DNA of 64,000 nt, from NCBI RefSeq assembly GCF_000515255.1, contig NZ_KI911559.1, positions 4,112,525 through 4,176,524 of the forward strand, read 5' to 3'. The position numbers were made by a program, and so were the translations under genes. Position 1 is the first letter of the stretch; every line of letters starts with the position of its first letter. Positions 46,017-54,062 of the stretch are shown piece after piece. This DNA comes from Rhodovibrio salinarum DSM 9154 (GTDB lineage: Bacteria; Pseudomonadota; Alphaproteobacteria; Kiloniellales; Rhodovibrionaceae). Under the pieces are notes generated by a model, which was not told the origin of the DNA, ran no database searches, and saw only the letters and a program-made list of their open reading frames with translations.

Positions 46017-47909
46017 TTAGATTCGAAAGCCCAGGTCCTGCAGGGACAGCTTGATTTCGTCCAGGATCGCCGGATCGTCGATGGTCGGCGGCACCTCGAT
46101 CTGCTCGCCATCGGCCATCTTGCGCATGGTAGCGCGCAGGATCTTGCCCGAGCGGGTCTTGGGCAGGCGGCTGACCACGGCGACGTGACGGAACGCGGCC
46201 ACGGGACCGATCTCGTCACGCACCCGCTGCACGCATTCCTTCTGGATATCAGCGTTCGCACGGTCGACACCAGCGGCCAGCACGACAAGGCCGACCGGCA
46301 ACTGTCCCTTGAGTTCATCGCGCACGCCAACCACCGCGCACTCGGCGACGTCCGGATGCTCCGCCAGCACCTCCTCGACCGCGCCGGTGGAAAGGCGGTG
46401 ACCGGCGACGTTGATGACATCGTCGGTCCGGCCCATCACGAACAGATAGCCGTCCTCGTCGAAGAAGCCGGCATCGCCGGTTCGGTAATAGCCGGGGAAA
46501 GCCTCCAGGTAGGCCTGATGATACCGATCGCGCGCCTGCCACAGGGTAGGCAGCGCCCCCGGCGGCAGCGGCAACTTGCAGACGATTGCGCCGATCTTGC
46601 CGCGCGGCATCTCCTGGCCCTCGCCGTCCAGGACGCGGACGTCCCAGCCCGGTACCGGCACGGTCGGCGAGCCGGCCTTCACCTGGAACTGTTCGAGCCC
46701 CATCGGGTTGGCGGCGATCGCCCAGCCGGTTTCGGTCTGCCACCAGTGGTCGATCACCGGCACGTTCAGCTTGTTCTGCGCCCAGTACAGCGTGTCCGGG
46801 TCGCACCGCTCGCCCGCCAGGAACAGGGTGCGGAACTGCGGCATGTCGTAATCGCCGATCCGCTTGCCGTTGGGGTCCTGCTGGCGGATCGCGCGGAAGG
46901 CCGTGGGCGCAGTGAACAGCGAGACGACGCCGTGATCCCGGATCACCCGCCAGAAGGTACCGGCATCGGGCGTGCCGACCGGCTTGCCCTCGAACATCAC
47001 GGTGGTGTTGCCGTTCAACAGCGGGCCGTAGACGATGTAGGAGTGGCCGACCACCCAACCGACGTCGGAGGCGGTCCACCAGACCTCACCCGGGTCGACG
47101 TTATAGACCGTCTTCATCGACCAGGTCAGAGCGACCGCGTGGCCGCCGTTGTCGCGCACGATGCCCTTGGGCTGACCGGTGGTGCCCGAAGTGTAGAGGA
47201 TGTAGAGCGGATCGGTCGCCGCGATGCTGACGCAGTCGGCGGGGGTCGCCGTGGCCATCGCGTCGTCCCAATCGACATCGCGCCCCGGCGTCAGGTCGCA
47301 GCGCTGCGTATCGCGCTGCTTGACGATCACCGTCTCCGGCGCATGCGTGGCTTCCTCCAGCGCGTGCTCGTAAAGCGGCTTGTAGTCCACGATCCGGCCC
47401 GGCTCGATGCCGCAGGAGGCGGTTACCATCACCTTCGGCTGCGCGTCGTTGAAACGCTTGGCCAGCTCATGACCGGCGAACCCACCGAACACGACGGAGT
47501 GCACCGCGCCCAAACGCGCACAGGCGAGCATGGCGATCGCGGCTTCCGGAATCATCGGCATGTAGATGATCACCCGGTCGCCATGGCCCACGCCCTGGGC
47601 CTTCAGCACGCCGGCGAAGCGCGCGACCGCGTCGCGCAGCTCGGCGAAGGTGTACTTGGCGACCTGCCCCGTGACCGGACTGTCCCAGATCAGCGCCAAC
47701 TGCGCCGCGCGCCCGTTTTCGACGTGGCGGTCAAGGCAGTTGTAAGCGGTGTTCAGCCGGCCACCGGTGAACCAGCGATAGTAGGGAGCATCGCTGTCGT
47801 CCAGGACCTTGTCCCAGCGCTTGTCCCAGGCGACCCCTTCGGCCGCCTCCGCCCAGAAGCCGTTCGGATCGTCCAGGGAGCGGCGGAAGGTCTGCTTGTA
47901 GTCGCCCAT
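46017..47909 (-). CDS. prpE: propionyl-CoA synthetase (AMP-forming)
   Basis: A 630-residue adenylate-forming enzyme from ATG 47909 after GGGGGT. Key motifs are the ACS N-terminal domain (NTAYNCLDRHVENGRA), the AMP-binding YTSGTTGQPKG, SDVGWVVGHSYIVYGPLL, WWQTETGW, YRTGDAG and the C-terminal acetylation-site lysine region TRSGKILR. DVGWVVGHSY and the RNTAYNCLDRH segment favour propionyl- over acetyl-CoA synthetase. It activates propionate. It is divergent from a second acyl-CoA synthetase. Confidence 0.9.
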   Translation of the reverse strand: MGDYKQTFRRSLDDPNGFWAEAAEGVAWDKRWDKVLDDSDAPYYRWFTGGRLNTAYNCLDRHVENGRAAQLALIWDSPVTGQVAKYTFAELRDAVARFAGVLKAQGVGHGDRVIIYMPMIPEAAIAMLACARLGAVHSVVFGGFAGHELAKRFNDAQPKVMVTASCGIEPGRIVDYKPLYEHALEEATHAPETVIVKQRDTQRCDLTPGRDVDWDDAMATATPADCVSIAATDPLYILYTSGTTGQPKGIVRDNGGHAVALTWSMKTVYNVDPGEVWWTASDVGWVVGHSYIVYGPLLNGNTTVMFEGKPVGTPDAGTFWRVIRDHGVVSLFTAPTAFRAIRQQDPNGKRIGDYDMPQFRTLFLAGERCDPDTLYWAQNKLNVPVIDHWWQTETGWAIAANPMGLEQFQVKAGSPTVPVPGWDVRVLDGEGQEMPRGKIGAIVCKLPLPPGALPTLWQARDRYHQAYLEAFPGYYRTGDAGFFDEDGYLFVMGRTDDVINVAGHRLSTGAVEEVLAEHPDVAECAVVGVRDELKGQLPVGLVVLAAGVDRANADIQKECVQRVRDEIGPVAAFRHVAVVSRLPKTRSGKILRATMRKMADGEQIEVPPTIDDPAILDEIKLSLQDLGFRI

Positions 47910-48170
47910 TGCGATACCCCCGTTCGTGTCGTTTTGTCCGGGCCGCGGTCGGTCGGCCTGCTTTTTGTTCATCGGCCAGCATGCGCCATGCCGACCGGCC
48001 GTTCAAATCCCGACGTTGGCCTTGCGCGAAAACCATACCGGGCCGACCGCCGACGGCCTTGACGTGGCTCAAGGCAAGCGCGCGTACTCGCGTTGCGCGA
48101 TCAATCCGAAAACCGGTTCGGCCCACCCCTGGCCGCGCCGCAAACGACGAGCGGGAGGTTTCGAGCAGGC

Positions 48171-49820
48171 ATGAGCGCGGACACCATCTACGAGCGGCAT
48201 CTGGACAAGACGCCGGCAAACTACGTGCCGCTGACGCCGCTGTCGTTCCTCAAGCGCACGGCCCAGGTCTACCCGGACCACACCGCGATCCGCCACGGCG
48301 ATTGGTCCTACAGCTGGCGCGAGGCGTACGTCCGCTGCCGCCGGCTCGCCTCCGCGTTGCATCAGCGCGGGATCGGGGTTGGCGATACGGTCGCTGTGAT
48401 GGCGCCCAACATCCCAGCGATGTGGGAGGCGCACTTTGGCGTGCCGATGACGGGCGCGGTGCTGAACGCGCTTAACGTTCGGCTGGACGCAGCGACGATC
48501 GCCTACATTCTGGACCACGGCGAGGCATCGCTCTTGATCACCGACACCGAGTTCGCGCCCACGATCCAGGCTGCGCTCGAGCAAATCGACCGGGATATCC
48601 CGGTGGTCGACATCGCCGATCCTCAGGCGGCTAAGCCCGGTGCGCGCCTGGGGTCCATCGAATACGAAGACTTCCTGGCCGGCGGCGATCCCGAGTTCGA
48701 CTGGCGGATGCCCGAGGACGAGTGGGAGGCGATCACCCTCAACTACACCTCCGGCACCACCGGCAACCCGAAAGGCGTCGTCTACCACCACCGCGGGGCC
48801 TATCTGAACGCGGTCGGCAATGTGCTCACCTGGTCGATGGGCGGCCAGCCGGTCTACCTCTGGACCCTGCCGATGTTCCACTGCAACGGCTGGTGCTTCC
48901 CCTGGACGGTCGCCGCGATGGCGGGCACCAGTGTCTGCCTGCGCCAGGTGGCGGCCAAGCCGATCTACGACGCGATCGCGGACAAGGGCGTTACTCACCT
49001 GTGCGGCGCACCGATCGTGATGCAGATGCTGCTGAACGCCGGCGATGACGAAAAGCGCGACCTGCCACACACCGTCAACGTCATGACCGCCGCGGCCCCG
49101 CCGCCAGCCTCGGTCCTCGAACGGATGGAGGGCGAAGGCTTCAAGGTAACCCACGTCTACGGCCTGACGGAGGTCTATGGACCCGCCGTCACCTGTGCCT
49201 GGCATAACGACTGGAACGCGCTGCCGATGACGGAGCAGGCCGAGAAGAAGGCCCGTCAAGGCGTCGCCTATCCGGTCCAGGAGGGCGTCATCGTCGCCGA
49301 CCAGGAAACGATGGAACCACTCCCCTGGGACGGGAAGTCGTTGGGCGAAGTGCTGATGCGCGGCAACGTCGTGATGAAGGGCTACCTGAAGAACCCGGAA
49401 GCGACCGACAAGGCGTTCGCCGGCGGCTGGTACCATACCGGCGACCTCGGCGTGACCGAGCCGGACGGCTACATCGCGCTCAAGGACCGCTCGAAGGACA
49501 TCATCATCTCCGGCGGCGAGAACATCTCGTCGATCGAGGTCGAGAACGTCCTCTACAAGCACCCGGGGGTCACCGCCTGCTCGGTCGTCGCGATGCCGAG
49601 CGAGCAATGGGGCGAAACGCCGTGTGCCTTCGTCGAGCTGGCCGACGGCTATGAAGCCACCACGGCCGACGAGTTGATCGCCTTCGCCCGCGAAAACATG
49701 GCGAAGTTCAAGGCGCCACGGCACATCGTGTTCGAGGAGCTGCCCCAGACCTCGACCGGCAAGATCCAGAAGTTCCAGCTGCGCGAACGCGCGAAGGAGA
49801 TCGCGCGGGGTGAGGGGTGA
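48171..49820 (+). CDS. fatty-acyl-CoA synthetase (AMP-forming)
   Basis: A 549-residue adenylate-forming enzyme from ATG 48171. It has the ATP loop NYTSGTTGNPKGV, YGLTEVYGP, WYHTGDLG, KDRSKDIIISGGENIS and the final lysine in TSTGKIQKFQLR. The PANYVPLTPLSFLKRTA start and VLNALNVRLDA place it with medium/long-chain AlkK-like ligases. It activates a fatty or aryl acid to its CoA ester. It may be co-regulated with the divergent prpE. Confidence 0.92.
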   Translation: MSADTIYERHLDKTPANYVPLTPLSFLKRTAQVYPDHTAIRHGDWSYSWREAYVRCRRLASALHQRGIGVGDTVAVMAPNIPAMWEAHFGVPMTGAVLNALNVRLDAATIAYILDHGEASLLITDTEFAPTIQAALEQIDRDIPVVDIADPQAAKPGARLGSIEYEDFLAGGDPEFDWRMPEDEWEAITLNYTSGTTGNPKGVVYHHRGAYLNAVGNVLTWSMGGQPVYLWTLPMFHCNGWCFPWTVAAMAGTSVCLRQVAAKPIYDAIADKGVTHLCGAPIVMQMLLNAGDDEKRDLPHTVNVMTAAAPPPASVLERMEGEGFKVTHVYGLTEVYGPAVTCAWHNDWNALPMTEQAEKKARQGVAYPVQEGVIVADQETMEPLPWDGKSLGEVLMRGNVVMKGYLKNPEATDKAFAGGWYHTGDLGVTEPDGYIALKDRSKDIIISGGENISSIEVENVLYKHPGVTACSVVAMPSEQWGETPCAFVELADGYEATTADELIAFARENMAKFKAPRHIVFEELPQTSTGKIQKFQLRERAKEIARGEG

Positions 49821-50063
49821 GGGGTGAGGGCTAAGCCCTGGCCCCGCCTGACAGCGAGTCCGGATCGGTCGCGCCGGGCGCTCACGGTTTCGTATGCAGG
49901 CGATCTGCGTCGTAACCGCGCGCAGGCGCGCTCGCGTGCAGGCGTCAGCGCGAAAGTCTTGAGGGGACTCCCTGTCCCGCCCTTGCCCTGCGCCCAAGGC
50001 TTCCGCTAAGACGCAGGCTTTCAAGCCGCAATATCTCGCCGCAACCTTGGAGCCCGTGCAGCC

Positions 50064-50567
50064 GTGAGCGAGCAGCAGCCGCCCGTCTACAAGCCCTTTC
50101 CCGTCTCCTGGGAGGAACTGCACCGCTATTCGAAGGCGCTCGCCTGGCGCCTGGTCCAAATGGGGCCCTGGAAGGGCCTGATCGCGATCACGCGCGGCGG
50201 CATGGTGCCGGCGGCGATCGTCGCGCGCGAACTCGAAATCCGGACGATCGATACGCTGTCGATCGCCTCCTACGACGAGCAGGACCAGGGCAAGCTTCAC
50301 GTCCTGAAAAACGTCAAGCAGGACGTCGGCGACGGCGAGGGGTGGCTGGTCATCGACGACCTGGTGGATACCGGCAAGACCGCGCGAGCGGTGCGTAAGC
50401 TCTTGCCCCAGGCGCACCTCGGCACCGTCTACGCCAAGCCTGACGGCCGGCCGACGGTCGACACCTTCGTCACCGAGGTATCTCAGGACACCTGGATTCT
50501 ATTCCCCTGGGACACCGAGCCTCAGGCCACCCAGCCGATCTGGAAGACGGTCGAGCGGCCGCGGTAG
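50064..50567 (+). CDS. gpt: xanthine (guanine) phosphoribosyltransferase
   Basis: A 167-residue type I PRTase with a GTG start at 50064. The PRPP loop is [12 protein letters not shown] at about residues 96-107 and the pyrophosphate loop is [10 protein letters not shown]. The C-terminal LFPWDTE segment is typical of Gpt. It salvages xanthine and guanine to nucleotides. The 243 bases upstream hold a short GGGGTGA repeat but no gene. Confidence 0.93.
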   Translation: MSEQQPPVYKPFPVSWEELHRYSKALAWRLVQMGPWKGLIAITRGGMVPAAIVARELEIRTIDTLSIASYDEQDQGKLHVLKNVKQDVGDGEGWLVIDDLVDTGKTARAVRKLLPQAHLGTVYAKPDGRPTVDTFVTEVSQDTWILFPWDTEPQATQPIWKTVERPR

Positions 50568-50570
50568 CCG

Positions 50571-51152
50571 CTACGCCAGCGCGGCATCCGCGGCGCTGGT
50601 GATGAACAGGCCAAGGGTAAAATCGAGGAACGTCAGACCGGCGGCCGGGAGCCCCGCGAGGTTCAGCATCGTCTTGGTCACGTACCACTGGTAAATCAGC
50701 ACGGCCGCCAGCGCGACCAGCGTGATCAGGGCAGCCCCCTGCACGCCCCCGAAACCAACCGCCGCAAGCAGCGACAGCGGCAGGTAGATCGCAAGCTGGA
50801 TGACCTTGGACCAGTTGAAGGCGACCACGAAGGGCACCCATCGCTCGGGACGCTGCAGGCCGATGGCGAGGTAGAACATCGCCAGCGGGAAGGCGACCCA
50901 GGTCAGCACGTACGCTTCGGTATGGATCAGAAAGGTGGAGATCCAGTCCGCCGAGACGCCGCCGCCCGCCAGGTGCAGGGCAACCAGCACAACATAGCCC
51001 GGCGCGACCAGAATCGCGGCGAAGAAGGAATTCCAGAAGCCCTGCGCGTCCGCGCGAAAGCAGGCTTCCGCCTGCTGCGGATCGCGCTTGAGCAGCCGCC
51101 AGGCGCCGTAAAGACCGGACAGAACCTCCTGTGCGGGCGGCGCCGGCCACAT
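50571..51152 (-). CDS. membrane protein next to dapE, unknown
   Basis: A 193-residue protein with about five helices, starting at ATG 51152 two bases after the dapE stop. It has an aromatic N-terminal half (FRADAQGFWNSFFAA, SADWISTFLIHTEAYVL) and a long hydrophobic run (GAALITLVALAAVLIYQWYV). No family is recognised. Its stop is three bases from that of gpt, so the genes converge. It may be co-translated with dapE. Confidence 0.75.
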   Translation of the reverse strand: MWPAPPAQEVLSGLYGAWRLLKRDPQQAEACFRADAQGFWNSFFAAILVAPGYVVLVALHLAGGGVSADWISTFLIHTEAYVLTWVAFPLAMFYLAIGLQRPERWVPFVVAFNWSKVIQLAIYLPLSLLAAVGFGGVQGAALITLVALAAVLIYQWYVTKTMLNLAGLPAAGLTFLDFTLGLFITSAADAALA

Positions 51153-51154
51153 CG

Positions 51155-52297
51155 CTAAATGCCGTCCAATAACCGTCTGAGCGCCGCCTCGTAGACGTCG
51201 GTCAGGCGATACAGCTCGTCCACACGGGTGTGCTCGTCGACCTGGTGGGCGGTCGCGTTCTTCAGGCCAAGTTCGGCGACCGGGCAGGCATCCTTGATGA
51301 AGCGCGCGTCCGAGGTGCCGCCGCCGGTGCCAAGCTCCGGCGGCGCGCCCAGGACCTCGGTGCAAGCACCGACCAGCGCGTCCGACAGGGGCCCCGGCGC
51401 GCACAGGAAGGATTCACCGGAAACGCGCATTGACAATTCATTGCGCGGACAGTGACGATCCAGGCGCTCCTGAATCCAACGCTCGATCGCGGCCGAATCC
51501 CACAGGTCGTTGAAACGGACGTTCAGCTTCGCCGTCGCTTGGGCGGGAATCACGTTGGTCGCCGGGTTCCCGACATCCACGCTGGTGACCTGTAGGCCCG
51601 TCGGCTCGAAATGCTCCGTCCCCTGATCGAACGGCTCGTACGCCAGATCGTTCAGCGCCGCCGCCAAACGATGCACGGGATTGTCGGCATGCTGGGGGTA
51701 GGCCGTGTGGCCCTGCGTCCCGTAGACGGTGACGGTCGCGTTCAGGCTGCCACGCCGGCCGATCTTCACGGTATCGCCCAGACGCACGCCACTGGTCGGC
51801 TCGCCGACCACGCAACAGCCAAGCGTAATCCCCTGATCGGCCAGCCAATCCAGCACCTTGCGCGTGCCGTTGACCGACGGGCCTTCCTCGTCACCGGTGA
51901 TCAGCAGTGACAGCGTGCCGGCCTCCAGCGGGATGCGGGAGACGGCCGCGACCCAGGCGGCAATCGCCCCCTTCATATCGACCGCGCCACGGCCGATCAG
52001 CGCGCCGTCCACCACCTCTCCCGCGAACGGCGGTACCGACCAGTCCGCCGGATCGCCGACGGGCACGACATCGGTATGCCCGGCGAAGCACACGTTGGGG
52101 GCCGGCCCACGGCGTTCGGCGTACAGGTTATCGACCCGCTCGCTCCCGTCCTCCTGGAAAGGCAGGCGCGTGCAGCTAAAGCCTAGCCGCCCCAACATCT
52201 CCTGCAGGGTGTCGAGCGCGCCGCCGTCAACGGGCGTCACGCTTTCACAGCGGATCAGGGCCTGCGCACAGGCGATCGGGTCGAGCGGCTGGGTCAT
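51155..52297 (-). CDS. dapE: succinyl-diaminopimelate desuccinylase
   Basis: A 380-residue M20 metalloenzyme from ATG 52297. Zinc ligands and catalytic residues are visible in FAGHTDVVPVGD, GRGAVDMKG, TGDEEGPSVNGT and VGEPTSG, with GGGTSDARFI near the end. It cleaves N-succinyl-LL-diaminopimelate in lysine and cell-wall synthesis. It lies 21 bases after dapD, which makes the preceding intermediate pathway step. Confidence 0.96.
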   Translation of the reverse strand: MTQPLDPIACAQALIRCESVTPVDGGALDTLQEMLGRLGFSCTRLPFQEDGSERVDNLYAERRGPAPNVCFAGHTDVVPVGDPADWSVPPFAGEVVDGALIGRGAVDMKGAIAAWVAAVSRIPLEAGTLSLLITGDEEGPSVNGTRKVLDWLADQGITLGCCVVGEPTSGVRLGDTVKIGRRGSLNATVTVYGTQGHTAYPQHADNPVHRLAAALNDLAYEPFDQGTEHFEPTGLQVTSVDVGNPATNVIPAQATAKLNVRFNDLWDSAAIERWIQERLDRHCPRNELSMRVSGESFLCAPGPLSDALVGACTEVLGAPPELGTGGGTSDARFIKDACPVAELGLKNATAHQVDEHTRVDELYRLTDVYEAALRRLLDGI

Positions 52298-52318
52298 GGA
52301 CAGCTAGGTAGAGCGGGT

Positions 52319-53176
52319 TCAGGTGCGCAGCAACTCGTTGATCGAGACCTTGTCACGGGTCTGCTGGTCGACCCGCTTGACGATCACCGCGCAGTACAGC
52401 CCCGGCCCGGGCGAGCCGTCGGGGAGGTTCTTGCCCGGCATGGTCCCCGGCACGACGACCGAGTAGCTGGGCACCCGGCCACGGTAGATCTCGCCGGTCT
52501 CACGGTCGACGATCTTGGTCGACTGACCGAGGTAGACGCCCATCGAGAGGACCGAGCCCTCCTCGACGATCACGCCCTCGGCGACCTCCGCGCGGGCGCC
52601 GATGAAGCAGTTGTCCTCGATAATCACCGGATTCGCCTGCAACGGCTCCAGCACACCGCCGATGCCGGCACCGCCGGACAGGTGCACGTTCTGGCCGATC
52701 TGCGCGCAGGAGCCGACGGTCGCCCAGGTGTCGACCATGGTGCCGCTATCCACGCGCGCACCGACGTTCACGAAGCTCGGCATCAGCACGACGTTGGGCG
52801 CGATGAACGCGGTGCGCCGGACGATCGACCCCGGCACGGCGCGGAAGCCCGCCTCCTGGAAGTGCTTGTCGGTCCAGTCACCGAACTTGCTCGGCACCTT
52901 GTCGAACCAGGCCGCCTCACCGAACGCCTGATCCTTGGGACCGCCCAGGATGGTCTTGTTGGGATACAGGCGGAAGGACAGCAGCACCGCCTTCTTCAGC
53001 CACTGGTGCACGACCCATTCGCCGTCGACCTTCTCGGCGACGCGATAGGCCCCGGAATCCAGCCCATCGAGGGCGAGTTCCACGGCATCGCGGATCACGC
53101 CCGTGGTCTCCGGCGAAATCTCGCCGCGCTGCTCCCAGGCCTGGTCGATCGCCTGCTGCAGGTCTTCGCGGTTCAT
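52319..53176 (-). CDS. dapD: tetrahydrodipicolinate N-succinyltransferase
   Basis: A 285-residue left-handed beta-helix enzyme from ATG 53176; an upstream extension is not conserved. The N-terminal helical domain starts [15 protein letters not shown]. Hexapeptide repeats follow ([48 protein letters not shown]). It uses succinyl-CoA in the diaminopimelate route. The gene order nucleotidase-dapD-dapE is common in Alphaproteobacteria. Confidence 0.96.
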   Translation of the reverse strand: MNREDLQQAIDQAWEQRGEISPETTGVIRDAVELALDGLDSGAYRVAEKVDGEWVVHQWLKKAVLLSFRLYPNKTILGGPKDQAFGEAAWFDKVPSKFGDWTDKHFQEAGFRAVPGSIVRRTAFIAPNVVLMPSFVNVGARVDSGTMVDTWATVGSCAQIGQNVHLSGGAGIGGVLEPLQANPVIIEDNCFIGARAEVAEGVIVEEGSVLSMGVYLGQSTKIVDRETGEIYRGRVPSYSVVVPGTMPGKNLPDGSPGPGLYCAVIVKRVDQQTRDKVSINELLRT

Positions 53177-53315
53177 GGCGGCTTCAAGCTCCGTGGCTGA
53201 CGTTCGATCTAATGTGCGGGTGGTCGCGCAACGCGCATCCCGGCCGCGCGCCCGCAAATCGGGGCCGCGCCGGGGTCGAAAACCGCGCGGACGATGCGTC
53301 AGCCGCGGGGGCCGG

Positions 53316-54029
53316 TCAAGCTTTCGCGATCCGCCCTGGCGCCTGACCGGCCCGGGCGTCCAACCAGCGGGTCAAATCACGCGTGCGATGGTGCACGAAC
53401 GGCTCCTCGCCGGTGTATTCCAAACGCGCCCACTCGCTGTCGCTTTCCACCCAGACGGTGGTCATGCCGAGGTCCGCTGCCGGGGCCAGATTACGCGGCA
53501 TGTCGTCGAAAAAGACGGTGCCGTTCGGATCGACGCCATGCTGAGTCAGCAGCCGGTCGAACGGCTCGCGGTGCGGCTTGGGCGTGAAACGGGCGGCGAC
53601 GATGTCGAACACCGCCTCGAAGTGGTGCGCGATGCCGAGCTTATTCAGCACGGCGTCCGCATGGCCGGTGTTGGCGTTGGTGTAGATCAGCTTGCGCCCA
53701 GGCAGCCGGCCGAGCGCCGCATCGAGCTCTGGCGCCGGGTCGACCGGCGACAGGTCGATCGCGTGCACGTACGTGAGATAACGCTCCGGATCCAAGCCGT
53801 GGACCCGCATCAGCCCGGTCAGGGTGGTGCCGTACTCCCGCAGATAGCGCTTTTGCACCGCGCGCGCTTCGACGGCATCCAAACCGAGATAACCGGCAAC
53901 GAATTCCCCCATCCGCCGGTCGACCTGATCGAACAGGCGGCAGGCGTAGGGGTAGAGCGTGTTGTCCAGGTCGAACAGCCAGACCGGCTCGGCAGCGGGC
54001 GGGTCGGCTGATGTCGCGCGGTCGGTCAT
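53316..54029 (-). CDS. HAD-type pyrimidine 5'-nucleotidase
   Basis: A 237-residue HAD hydrolase from ATG 54029. The nucleophile loop is FDLDNTLYP near residue 19, the Thr motif is YTNANTGHA, and the metal-binding motif is FFDDMPRN. The family (Sdt1/YjjG-like) dephosphorylates pyrimidine nucleotides, possibly as house-cleaning. It sits between polA and dapD, the same context as in many Rhizobiales and Rhodospirillales. Confidence 0.9.
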   Translation of the reverse strand: MTDRATSADPPAAEPVWLFDLDNTLYPYACRLFDQVDRRMGEFVAGYLGLDAVEARAVQKRYLREYGTTLTGLMRVHGLDPERYLTYVHAIDLSPVDPAPELDAALGRLPGRKLIYTNANTGHADAVLNKLGIAHHFEAVFDIVAARFTPKPHREPFDRLLTQHGVDPNGTVFFDDMPRNLAPAADLGMTTVWVESDSEWARLEYTGEEPFVHHRTRDLTRWLDARAGQAPGRIAKA

Positions 54030-54062
54030 GGCCTTGCCAGATGCTGCAGCGCAGGGGACGCG

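Noticed and set aside
45786..48062. A 758-codon plus-strand frame
   Set aside because: It mirrors the propionyl-CoA synthetase gene and has no recognisable domain.
49806..49832. Short tandem repeat of GGGGTGA after the acyl-CoA synthetase
   Set aside because: Only two to three units that begin in the end of the gene; no sign of a functional repeat or array.
48069..50417. A 782-codon minus-strand frame
   Set aside because: It is antisense to the fatty-acyl-CoA synthetase and gpt genes, which carry all expected motifs.
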